Both the position numbers and the translations under genes were made by a program. A DNA stretch of 64,000 bases. It comes from Clavibacter michiganensis (GTDB lineage Bacteria > Actinomycetota > Actinomycetes > Actinomycetales > Microbacteriaceae). Positions within the stretch are counted from its first letter, which is position 1. Each line of letters begins with the position of its first letter. The stretch covers positions 1,550,001 through 1,614,000 of the forward strand of contig MDHJ01000001.1 in NCBI GenBank assembly GCA_002150995.1, given 5' to 3'. This document shows positions 49,443 through 56,962 of this stretch, piece by piece. Below the pieces are notes generated by a model, which did not search any database, had not been told where the DNA came from, and saw only the letters and a list, made by a program, of their open reading frames with translations.

Positions 49443-49769
49443 TCAGGCGAACAGGCGCGTGTCGAGCTCGTCGTCCGACGCCGTGACGAGGGACCACCTG
49501 CCGCGCGCGTCGACGCTCAGGTCGAACGAGCCGTCCACCCGGCGCGCGCCGGTGGTGAGCGGCACGGCCTCGACGCGCCACATCCGCATCTCCAGCAGGT
49601 GGGCGCTCGCGCCGCGGGGCGCGCGGCCCGTGCGCTGCCACCAGTCGACCCGCGCGATCCACCGCTCGGGCGAGCTGACCACCCCGTAGACCACGCCCCG
49701 CCAGGTGAACCGCAGCGGCGAGCCGTCCCCGGAGAGCTCGACCTCCACGTCCTCGTCGATCCGCATCAT
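49443..49769 (-). CDS. DUF6504 protein, SOS-controlled
   Basis: A 108-residue (or 107, from the second ATG at 49766) soluble protein: acidic IDEDVEVEL start, FTWRGVVYGVVSSPERWIARVDWW, then EMRMWRVEAVPLTT and FDLSVDARGRWSLV. This fits DUF6504, which I recall beside imuB/dnaE2 in actinobacterial SOS mutagenesis loci; its function is unknown. GGGAGGAG precedes the ATG pair. A perfect SOS box lies 40 bases upstream, nearly identical to that of dnaE2 5 kb away, so the gene should be induced by DNA damage. Confidence 0.82.
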   Translation of the reverse strand: MMRIDEDVEVELSGDGSPLRFTWRGVVYGVVSSPERWIARVDWWQRTGRAPRGASAHLLEMRMWRVEAVPLTTGARRVDGSFDLSVDARGRWSLVTASDDELDTRLFA

Positions 49770-49808
49770 GCCGCTCCTCCCGTCGTCGCGCCGGCCGCGC
49801 CTCGTCGT

Positions 49809-49824
49809 TCGAACGGATGTTCGA
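49809..49824. promoter_or_regulatory. SOS box (LexA site) of the DUF6504 gene
   Basis: TCGAAC-GGAT-GTTCGA, extended to an 18-base palindrome TTCGAACGGATGTTCGAA at 49808-49825. It includes the same central GGAT as the dnaE2 box. Confidence 0.93.
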
Positions 49825-50020
49825 ACCTCTTCCTCGAGTGTAGGAACGGGTGCCGACATCCGGGAGGGGAGCGGGCGGATCCACCTCACCCTCGACCGGA
49901 GGCTGAGGGTCGGGTGCCCATCCCGTCCGTCGGGCATGGATCGACGCCCGCGGGCGTTGGCCCTGGAGTCCCGAGGGCGGCAGACGCCGGCCTCGTCATC
50001 GACACCCGAGGAGGGTCCAC

Positions 50021-50890
50021 ATGACCGACACCACCGCACGCCCCGCCGGCGCATCCGGCACGTTCTCCCTCGGCGGCGACCTGCCCGTCGTCCGGCTGGG
50101 CTACGGCACCATGCAGCTCACGGGCGACGGCGTCTGGGGCGCTCCCGAGGACCCGCAGGAGGCCGTCCGCGTCATCCGCCGCGCCGCCGAGCTCGGCGTC
50201 ACGTTCTTCGACACCGCCGACTCCTACGGCCCGTTCGTCGCCGAGGAGCTCCTCCGCGAGGCGCTCCACCCCTACGCGGACGACGTGGTCGTCGCCACCA
50301 AGGGCGGGCTCACCCGCCCCGGCCCCGGCGACTGGCGTCCCGTCGGCCGGCCCGAGTACCTGCGCCAGCAGGCCGAGCTGAGCCTGCGCCACCTCGGGCT
50401 CGAGCGCATCGACCTGTACCAGCTGCACCGCATCGACCCGGCCGTCCCGCTCGCCGACCAGATCGGCGTGCTGAAGGAGCTGCAGACCGAGGGCAAGATC
50501 CGCCACATCGGCCTGTCCGAGGTCCAGGTGGAGGACGTGAGGGCGGCCCGCGAGATCGCCGACATCGTCTCCGTGCAGAACCTCTTCAACCTCGCGAAGC
50601 GCGACGCCGAGCCGCTGCTCGACTACGCCGAGGCCGAGGGGCTCGCGTTCATCCCGTGGTTCCCGCTCGCGACCGGCGAGCTCGCGAAGGACGGCGGCCC
50701 GCTCGACGCCCTGGCGAAGCAGCACGACGCCACCCCGTCGCAGCTCGCGCTCGCGTGGCTCCTCCGCCGCTCGCCCGTCATGCTGCCGATCCCCGGCACG
50801 AAGTCGGTCGCGCACGTCGAGGACAACATCGCCGCCGCGGGCATCGAGCTCACGGACGACGAGTTCCAGGCGCTCACCGACGCCGTCTGA
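50021..50890 (+). CDS. aldo/keto reductase
   Basis: A 289-residue NADPH-dependent TIM-barrel oxidoreductase. The AKR markers are [21 protein letters not shown] carrying Asp and Tyr, [11 protein letters not shown] (Lys), [10 protein letters not shown] (His), IGLSEVQ, and the cofactor-binding [13 protein letters not shown] near the C-terminus. The best-known relatives are pyridoxal reductase-like and YdbC-like oxidoreductases. AGGAGG lies upstream of the ATG. It ends at a very long palindrome. Substrate not predictable. Confidence 0.92.
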   Translation: MTDTTARPAGASGTFSLGGDLPVVRLGYGTMQLTGDGVWGAPEDPQEAVRVIRRAAELGVTFFDTADSYGPFVAEELLREALHPYADDVVVATKGGLTRPGPGDWRPVGRPEYLRQQAELSLRHLGLERIDLYQLHRIDPAVPLADQIGVLKELQTEGKIRHIGLSEVQVEDVRAAREIADIVSVQNLFNLAKRDAEPLLDYAEAEGLAFIPWFPLATGELAKDGGPLDALAKQHDATPSQLALAWLLRRSPVMLPIPGTKSVAHVEDNIAAAGIELTDDEFQALTDAV

Positions 50891-50894
50891 TCCC

Positions 50895-50946
50895 CGCACG
50901 CACGAGGGCCCCGCAGGACGCGTCCTGCGGGGCCCTCGTGCGTGCG
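50895..50946. terminator. 52-bp perfect palindrome, bidirectional terminator
   Basis: Every base of 50895-50920 is complementary to 50921-50946 (centre GGACG/CGTCC), with no loop or mismatch. It lies between the convergent aldo/keto reductase and App1-like genes. Confidence 0.85.
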
Positions 50947-50994
50947 TGGGTCGACGCGGCCGACCCGAAGGCGCGGCTGCGACGCGACGCGCGG

Positions 50995-52092
50995 CTACGA
51001 CCCGATCCGGGTCCCCGAGTCGTCGGCGAGGCCCAGGTCGTCCAGCTGCGCGAGGAGGCTCGCGCCGTCCGGGGCGTAGACCCACGGCACGGAGCTGTCG
51101 AGCGCCCGGCGCTCCGCCTTGGCGCGGCCGCCCGCGAGGACGGCCTCGCCGGCGCTGAGCTGGCGGATGAGCACGACCTTGACGTTGTCGGGGTGCCGCT
51201 CCGTCATCTCGCCGTAGAGGAGCTCGTCGTGCTGGCCGTCGTCGCCCGCGAGGATCCACTTGACGCGCGGGAACTCCTCGGCGAGCCGCTCCAGGTTCAG
51301 CCGCTTGTGCTCCATGCCGCTGCGGAACCACCGGTCGACGGTGGGACCCCAGTCGGTGAGGAGGATCGGACCCGGCGGGTACAGGTTCCGCGACAGGAAC
51401 CGGGTGAGCGTGGGCGCCACGTTCCACGCGCCGGTCGACAGGTAGATGACGGGCGCGCCGGCGTGCCGCACCCGCAGCCGCTCGTAGAGCACGGCCATGC
51501 CGGGGGTGGGCGTCCGCGCGTGCTCGTCGAGCACGAACGTGTTCCAGGCGGCGAGGAACGGCCGGGGGAGCGCCGTGACCATGACGGTGTCGTCGATGTC
51601 GCTGAGGATGCCGGTGCGCACGTCGTCGCCGACGATGAACACGGGCGCCTCGACGGTCTCCGACCCCGCCGACCGGATGCGGATGGTGTGCCAGCCGCTC
51701 GGCAGGCTCGCCTCCACGACCGTGTCGACGACCCCGCCGCGGTCCGCCCGGACGTGGTGCTCGGTGCCGTTGATCTCCACCACGACGTCGACGTCGGTGA
51801 GCGGCACGCTCGTGAAGCTGCGCCAGCCGCGGACGACCTTGTCGCCGGCCAGGGCGCGCTTGCTCTTCGGGTCGGTGAGGAGGACGCGGCAGAGCACCCG
51901 GACCCAGCGCACGGATCCGTACCCCGCGTAGGGGATGACGGTCGGGTGCAGGCCGCGCTTGCGGGCCCGGCCCTCGCGGATCTCGTGGATGCGGTCCTCG
52001 ATGCGCGCCGCTCGGTGCAGCACGGGTGCGGCGGCCGGCGACTCGAGGAGCGTGCGGGTCGCGTGCTTCTTCTTCTTCGAGGAGGGGGCCAC
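50995..52092 (-). CDS. App1-family (DUF2183) phosphatase
   Basis: A 365-residue protein. After a lysine-rich start (PSSKKKK) and a beta-rich domain (GWRSFTSVPLTDVDVVVEING), the HAD-like catalytic domain has ILSDIDDTVMVT, the DxDxT signature, then YLSTGAWNVAPTL and WILAGDDGQHD. In yeast App1 this domain is a phosphatidate phosphatase; bacterial members are uncharacterised. GTG 52092 is chosen; a TTG at 52104 is also in frame. No signal peptide or membrane helix is seen. Confidence 0.85.
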   Translation of the reverse strand: MAPSSKKKKHATRTLLESPAAAPVLHRAARIEDRIHEIREGRARKRGLHPTVIPYAGYGSVRWVRVLCRVLLTDPKSKRALAGDKVVRGWRSFTSVPLTDVDVVVEINGTEHHVRADRGGVVDTVVEASLPSGWHTIRIRSAGSETVEAPVFIVGDDVRTGILSDIDDTVMVTALPRPFLAAWNTFVLDEHARTPTPGMAVLYERLRVRHAGAPVIYLSTGAWNVAPTLTRFLSRNLYPPGPILLTDWGPTVDRWFRSGMEHKRLNLERLAEEFPRVKWILAGDDGQHDELLYGEMTERHPDNVKVVLIRQLSAGEAVLAGGRAKAERRALDSSVPWVYAPDGASLLAQLDDLGLADDSGTRIGS

Positions 52093-52156
52093 GCGCCCAG
52101 TCAACCAGACCCGGGGAGCCGCCGGACGCCGCCGGCGGGCGCCGCACGGCCGGGCG

Positions 52157-52888
52157 TCACACCGCTCGGGCGAGCTCGGCGGTGTCGGGTGCGCCCTGGT
52201 CGATCCCGGGGCCGACCTCGTCGATGGCCAGCTCCTCGACCACGTCCTCCGCCTGGGCGGCGACGGCGCGGAGCAGGTCGGGCGTCCCCTCGGCGGTGGG
52301 GTCGAGCCACTCCTCGACCACGTCGGGCGACAGCACGACGGGCATGCGCTCGGCGAGCGCCTCCACCGTGCCGGCCGACGGGCGGGTGAGCACGGCGCAG
52401 CTGAGGACCCAGCGGGCCGGGTCGTCGGCGGCCCGCGCCGGGTCGCGCCACCACTCGTACAGCGCGGCCAGCAGCACCACGCCGTCGCCGGCCCCGACGA
52501 GGTACGGGGTGCGGAGGCCGTCGTCCGTCTCGTGCCACTCGTAGTAGCCCGAGACGGGGACCGCCGCGCGCCGCGACACGAGCGCCTGCAGGAGCTCCGG
52601 GCGGGACGCGAGCGACTCCGCGGGCACCTCGGCGAGCGGCGGGCCCTGGTCCGGGCCCGGGGATCCCGCGGGGATGAGCCCGAGGCGCGCGGACTCCAGG
52701 CGCCGGACGGGCACCTGGTCCTCCGTGTCGCCCTCCGCGCGGCGCGGGAGCGTGTCGACGACGACCGCCACGCGCTGTCCGGGCGCGATGCGCCAGGAGG
52801 GGGCGGGGACGTCCGCGCCGGCGTGGTCGACGTCGAGCAGGTCGACGAGGTCGGCGGTGTCGGTGGCCCGAGCCAGGATGCGCGTCAT
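52157..52888 (-). CDS. SRAP (YedK/HMCES)-family protein lacking catalytic residues
   Basis: A 243-residue SRAP-fold protein. Active SRAP proteins begin MCGRF, and Cys2 forms a crosslink with abasic DNA. Here the start is MTRILARA, so Cys2 is absent. In the region normally WNIAP the sequence is SWRIAPGQ (Asn replaced by Arg), and before RMPVVLSP the usual catalytic His is replaced (ALAERMP). The glutamate in GYYEWHE is kept. The fold is clear, so this is a degenerate paralogue or has another role. A -10 box seven bases before ATG 52888 supports this start; ATG 52897 would begin inside the -10. Confidence 0.85.
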   Translation of the reverse strand: MTRILARATDTADLVDLLDVDHAGADVPAPSWRIAPGQRVAVVVDTLPRRAEGDTEDQVPVRRLESARLGLIPAGSPGPDQGPPLAEVPAESLASRPELLQALVSRRAAVPVSGYYEWHETDDGLRTPYLVGAGDGVVLLAALYEWWRDPARAADDPARWVLSCAVLTRPSAGTVEALAERMPVVLSPDVVEEWLDPTAEGTPDLLRAVAAQAEDVVEELAIDEVGPGIDQGAPDTAELARAV

Positions 52889-52895
52889 GCCCTCC

Positions 52896-52901
52896 ATCCT
52901 G
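52896..52901 (-). promoter_or_regulatory. leaderless -10 box for the SRAP-like gene
   Basis: Minus-strand CAGGAT, seven bases, then the ATG at 52888. Confidence 0.5.
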
Positions 52902-53050
52902 GCCGAGACGCCCGACGCCGCCGCGCGCGGGCGCCCTCCCGCGCACTATCCGCGGAAGGGCCCAGATGTTACGAAGTGGCGTCATCCATCGTGCGGGTAC
53001 GAACGATCTGCGGGCGACGTGGTTCCCTGGTGTGCCTGGCAAGTGTCGAT

Positions 53051-53065
53051 TCGTAGTGCCTACGA
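53051..53065. promoter_or_regulatory. inverted repeat just upstream of the opuC operon
   Basis: TCGTAG-TGC-CTACGA lies 15-29 bases before the first ATG, where it could be an operator or mask the ribosome binding site (GAGGAA at 53064-53069). Confidence 0.4.
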
Positions 53066-53079
53066 GGAATGAGCCACCC

Positions 53080-53985
53080 ATGATCGAGTTCCACCACGTC
53101 CGCAAGCAGTACCCGGACGGCACGCTCGCCATCGAGGACTTCAGCCTCGTCGTCCCCTCGCAGACCACCACGGTCCTCGTGGGATCCTCCGGCTGCGGCA
53201 AGACCACCCTCATGCGCATGATCAACCGGATGGTCGATCCCTCGTCCGGCCGCATCGAGATCGACGGCACGGACATCGCCACGCAGGACGCCGTGAAGCT
53301 CCGGCGCAGCATCGGCTACGTCATGCAGAACTCCGGCCTCCTCCCGCACCGCAAGGTCGTCGACAACATCGCGACCGTGCCGCGCCTCACGGGCGTCGAC
53401 AAGCGGAAGGCCCGCGAGGACGCCCTCGCGCTCATGGACACCGTGGGCCTCGACCGCTCCATGGCCGACCGCTACCCGTCGCAGCTCTCCGGCGGCCAGC
53501 AGCAGCGCGTGGGCGTGGCCCGCGGCCTCGCGGTCGACCCGAACATCCTCCTCATGGACGAGCCCTTCGGCGCCGTCGACCCGCTCGTGCGCGACGACCT
53601 GCAGCAGGAGCTCATCCGGCTGCGCACGCAGCTCGACAAGACCGTCGTCTTCGTGACGCACGACATCGACGAGGCGTTCCTGCTCGGCGACCAGGTGGTG
53701 ATCCTCGAGAAGGGCGGCCGCATCGCCCAGCAGGGTACGCCGCAGGAGATCCTCTCGAACCCCGCGAACGACTTCGTGCGCGACTTCGTCGGCGCCGACA
53801 AGGGCAAGCGCGCGCTCCACCTCGAGGAGACCGGCACGGGCCGCGTCCTCGTGGACCGCGACGGCCGGCTGGTCGGCGTCCTCGACGACGCGGAGCGCAC
53901 CGCCCGGGCCTCCGCAGCCGCCGCGACCGAGGCGGGGGCCGCGCACGCCCCCGGTGCTCCGGCGCAGGGTGCGGGACCCGCGTGA
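53080..53985 (+). CDS. opuCA: compatible-solute ABC transporter, ATP-binding subunit
   Basis: ATPase of an osmoprotectant (glycine betaine/carnitine/choline) importer. The 301-residue protein has Walker A GSSGCGKTT, the Q-loop YVMQNSGLL, signature LSGGQQQRVG, Walker B ILLMDEPFGAVD and H-loop VTHD. After the ATPase core (about 240 residues) comes a short tail, ending Ala/Gly-rich, without the paired CBS domains found in longer OpuA/OpuC ATPases. The ribosome binding site is weak. It overlaps the first permease by GTGA. Confidence 0.93.
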   Translation: MIEFHHVRKQYPDGTLAIEDFSLVVPSQTTTVLVGSSGCGKTTLMRMINRMVDPSSGRIEIDGTDIATQDAVKLRRSIGYVMQNSGLLPHRKVVDNIATVPRLTGVDKRKAREDALALMDTVGLDRSMADRYPSQLSGGQQQRVGVARGLAVDPNILLMDEPFGAVDPLVRDDLQQELIRLRTQLDKTVVFVTHDIDEAFLLGDQVVILEKGGRIAQQGTPQEILSNPANDFVRDFVGADKGKRALHLEETGTGRVLVDRDGRLVGVLDDAERTARASAAAATEAGAAHAPGAPAQGAGPA

Positions 53986-54677
53986 ACTGGGTCCTCACGA
54001 ACATCCAGACGGTGCTCGACCTGGCCGTCGCGCACATCGCGCTGGCCGCGCCGCCCATCCTCATCGGGCTGCTGCTCTCCCTCCCGTTCGGCTGGCTGGC
54101 GAACCGCTACCGGCCGGTCCGCGGGCCGCTGCTCACGCTCGGCGGCATCCTCTACACGATCCCGTCGCTGCCGCTGCTCATCGCGATCCCGGCCATCATC
54201 GGCACCACGATCATCGACCCCCGGAACGTGGTCGTCGCGCTCACGGTCTACGCGCTCGCGCTCCTGGTGCGCATCACGTCGGACGCGCTGGCGGCCGTAC
54301 CGGAGGACGTGAAGCAGTCCGCCACGGCCATGGGCTACTCCGGCTGGGCCCGCTTCTGGCGCGTGGAGCTGCCGCTCGCGGGGCCCGTGCTCCTCGCGGG
54401 GCTGCGGGTCATCTCCGTCAGCACGGTGAGCATGGTGACCGTCGGCGCGCTGACGGGCATCCAGAGCCTCGGGACGATCATCCTCAACGGGTACCGCCGC
54501 TCGTTCTACACGGAGATCCTCACGGGCGTCGTCGGCATCCTGCTCATCGCGCTGGTCTTCGACCTGCTGCTCCTGCTGGCCGGACGGCTCCTCATGCCGT
54601 GGTCGTCGGTCGCCTCCACCCCGCGCGGGCGCCGCGCCCGCCGCCGCGCGCTCGTGGCCCGAGGGAGCTCCCTGTGA
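53982..54677 (+). CDS. opuCB: compatible-solute ABC transporter, permease
   Basis: A 231-residue membrane protein with five or six helices and the binding-protein-dependent permease signature (SATAMGYSGWARFWRVELPLAGP, the EAA-like coupling loop). It pairs with the next permease to form a heterodimeric channel. It starts with GTG in the opuCA stop and ends in the GTG of the next gene, an unusually tight arrangement that fixes subunit ratio. Confidence 0.92.
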   Translation: MNWVLTNIQTVLDLAVAHIALAAPPILIGLLLSLPFGWLANRYRPVRGPLLTLGGILYTIPSLPLLIAIPAIIGTTIIDPRNVVVALTVYALALLVRITSDALAAVPEDVKQSATAMGYSGWARFWRVELPLAGPVLLAGLRVISVSTVSMVTVGALTGIQSLGTIILNGYRRSFYTEILTGVVGILLIALVFDLLLLLAGRLLMPWSSVASTPRGRRARRRALVARGSSL

Positions 54678-55399
54678 ACCAGTTCGCCGAGGCCTTCCAG
54701 CTCCTCCTCGACCCGTCCCGGTGGACGGGCACGGGCGGCTACGCCCTGGGCCTCCGCGACCACCTCTGGTACACGTTCCTCGCCATCGCCCTGGCCTCCG
54801 TCGTCGCCGTCCCCGCCGGGCTCTACATCGGGCACACCGGCCGAGGACGCAACATCGCGGTGGGCCTGTCCGGCGGGCTCCGCGCCCTGCCGACGCTCGG
54901 GGTGCTCGTCCTGCTCGGGCTGTACTTCGGGATCGGGCTCACCGGGCCCATCGTCACCTTCGCGATCCTCGGCATCCCGCCGCTGCTGGCGGGCGTGTAC
55001 GCCGGCGTGCTGGCCGTCGACCGGGCGACCATCGACGCGGCGCGCGCGGTGGGGCTCACCGAGTGGCAGATCCTCGGCCGCGTCGAGATCCCGCTCGCCC
55101 TGCCGCTCATCATCAGCGGCTTCCGCGCGTCGACCCTGCAGGTCATCAGCACCGTCACGCTCGGGGCCTACCTCGGCCTCGGCGGCCTCGGGCCGTACAT
55201 CTTCACCGGCCTCACGACCCGGAACTTCCCGCTGATGCTCAGCGGGGCGATCCTCGTCACCGCCCTCGCGCTCGCGGTCGACGCCGTCTTCGCCGTCGTC
55301 CAGCGCCTCGTGATCCCGCGGGGCGTCGTCGCCGCCTCGGGACGCACCCCCGACTCCGCCCGGACCTCGTCGAGGCCGGCGGTCAGCACCACCTCCTGA
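54674..55399 (+). CDS. opuCD: compatible-solute ABC transporter, second permease
   Basis: A 241-residue permease, paralogous to the preceding one, with six hydrophobic segments and the coupling loop DAARAVGLTEWQILGRVEIPLALP. It starts at GTG 54674 (GTGA overlap) and has a polar tail of about 25 residues. Together with opuCB, opuCA and the lipoprotein it makes a complete importer; uptake protects against osmotic or drought stress. Confidence 0.92.
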   Translation: MNQFAEAFQLLLDPSRWTGTGGYALGLRDHLWYTFLAIALASVVAVPAGLYIGHTGRGRNIAVGLSGGLRALPTLGVLVLLGLYFGIGLTGPIVTFAILGIPPLLAGVYAGVLAVDRATIDAARAVGLTEWQILGRVEIPLALPLIISGFRASTLQVISTVTLGAYLGLGGLGPYIFTGLTTRNFPLMLSGAILVTALALAVDAVFAVVQRLVIPRGVVAASGRTPDSARTSSRPAVSTTS

Positions 55400-55412
55400 A
55401 AGGAACACAGCA

Positions 55413-56342
55413 ATGTCCCACAGCATCTCCCGCCGGCTCCTCGTCGGCACCGTCGCGCTGGGCACCGCGATGGCCCTCGCCGGCTGCGCGTCCGGCGACC
55501 CCCTCGACACCTCGGGCGAGGCGGCCTCGACCGCCCCGAGCGACACCATCTCCGTCGGGTCCGCCGCGTTCGGCGAGAACGTCATCCTCGCCGAGATCTA
55601 CGCCCAGGCCCTCGAGGCCAACGACGTGAAGGTCACCCGCAACCTGCAGATCGGCGAGCGCGAGGTGTACCTCAAGGCGCTCGAGGAGGGGTCCATCGAC
55701 CTCATCCCCGAGTACACGGGCAACCTGCTCTCCGCCTACGACACGGAGTCCACGGCCACGTCCAGCGACGACGTCTACTCGGCGCTCGGCGACGCCCTGC
55801 CCGACGGCTTCGAGGTGCTCGACGAGTCGCCCGCCGAGGACAAGGACTCCTACAACGTCACCAAGGAGTACTCCGAGACGAACGGCGTGACCAGCCTCGC
55901 GGACCTCGCGGACAAGGGCGCCATCAACGTCGGCGGCGGCGCCGTGCTGGGCGAGCGCGAGTACGGCATCCCCGGCCTCACGGACGTCTACGGCATCGAC
56001 GCGACCCTCGTCACCATCGAGGACCAGGGCGGCCCCAACACCGTCAAGGCGCTCCTCGACGGCCAGGTGCAGATCGCGAACATCTACTCCACCACCCCGT
56101 CGATCCTCGACAACGGGTTCGTCACCCTGGAGGACCCGGAGAACCTCATCAAGGCGCAGAACGTCGTGCCGCTCGTCAACACGGCGAAGATGAACCCGGA
56201 CGTCACGGCGATCCTCGACGAGGTGTCGGCGGCCCTGACCACCGAGGACCTCACCGAGATGAACCGCCGCAACCAGGGCGACGAGAAGGCGGAGCCCGCC
56301 GCCATCGCCGCCGACTGGCTGAAGGACAAGGCCCTCTTCTAA
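55413..56342 (+). CDS. opuCC: compatible-solute ABC transporter, substrate-binding lipoprotein
   Basis: A 309-residue lipoprotein: signal peptide with lipobox MALAGC, a short Ser/Ala/Asp linker, then an OpuAC-type binding domain starting TISVGSAAFGENVILAEIYAQAL and containing IDLIPEYTGNLLSAY and VQIANIYSTTPSI. It captures the solute outside the membrane and delivers it to the two permeases. Ligand choice among betaine, carnitine, choline and related compounds cannot be read from sequence. AAAGGA precedes the ATG. Confidence 0.93.
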   Translation: MSHSISRRLLVGTVALGTAMALAGCASGDPLDTSGEAASTAPSDTISVGSAAFGENVILAEIYAQALEANDVKVTRNLQIGEREVYLKALEEGSIDLIPEYTGNLLSAYDTESTATSSDDVYSALGDALPDGFEVLDESPAEDKDSYNVTKEYSETNGVTSLADLADKGAINVGGGAVLGEREYGIPGLTDVYGIDATLVTIEDQGGPNTVKALLDGQVQIANIYSTTPSILDNGFVTLEDPENLIKAQNVVPLVNTAKMNPDVTAILDEVSAALTTEDLTEMNRRNQGDEKAEPAAIAADWLKDKALF

Positions 56343-56376
56343 GGGGAGCCGGCCGGGCGGCGACGCCCGGCACACC

Positions 56377-56412
56377 CGCGAGGGGCCGTCGCGCGAGCGC
56401 CGGCCCCTCGCG
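56377..56412 (+). terminator. terminator of the opuC operon
   Basis: CGCGAGGGGCCG at 56377-56388 pairs perfectly with CGGCCCCTCGCG at 56401-56412, loop 12 bases. Confidence 0.8.
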
Positions 56413-56483
56413 CCGTCACCGTCCGCCCGGGCGGACGGAGCATGATGGACGCACCGCTGTCCGACCGACGAAGGAGCCCGCGC

Positions 56484-56933
56484 ATGGCGAAGAAGAAGTC
56501 CCCGACCGGCGAGGTGAGCGTCCTCGGCGCCGTGACGACCGTGGCCCGCGAGGTGCGCAAGCACAAGACGGTGGCCGAGTCCGCGCCGCGCGGCGAGGGC
56601 GCGAACATCCCGCCCGCCCCCAAGCGCAGCCCCGAGGAGCTGAAGCGCGACATCCAGGCGGGCCGCGACGAGCTCGCCCGCACCGTCCGCGAGCTCGAGA
56701 CCGCCCTCGACGTGCCCGCGCGCGCCTCCGAGCTGAAGGCCGACGCCGCAGGACGCGCCCGGGCGATCCGCGACGACGTCACGGCCCGTGTCCGCTCCAC
56801 CACCGACGACGTCTCGCGCCGCACGCGGGAGTTCACCCGGAAGGACCCCGCCCTCGCCGCGTCGATCGGTGCGGGCGCCCTCGCCGTCGTGCTCGCGGTC
56901 GGTGCGGCCGTCGTCTCCGGCGGCCGACGCTGA
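56484..56933 (+). CDS. DUF3618 protein with C-terminal membrane helix
   Basis: A 149-residue protein. A lysine-rich start (MAKKKSP), then the DUF3618 segment RSPEELKRDIQAGRDELARTVREL, an amphipathic helical region (residues 75-120) and a C-terminal helix SIGAGALAVVLAVGAAVV. DUF3618 proteins are small actinobacterial membrane-associated proteins of unknown function. ATG 56484 has GAAGGAG upstream. It ends directly at the start of the type III PKS gene, so they may be co-transcribed. Confidence 0.8.
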   Translation: MAKKKSPTGEVSVLGAVTTVAREVRKHKTVAESAPRGEGANIPPAPKRSPEELKRDIQAGRDELARTVRELETALDVPARASELKADAAGRARAIRDDVTARVRSTTDDVSRRTREFTRKDPALAASIGAGALAVVLAVGAAVVSGGRR

Positions 56934-56962
56934 CCGCCTCGATCCGCTCCATCGCCACGGCG

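Noticed and set aside
52889..52897. ATG at 52897 as the SRAP-like start
   Set aside because: This ATG overlaps the CAGGAT -10 box and has no ribosome binding site; ATG 52888 has the leaderless spacing and matches the family N-terminus better.
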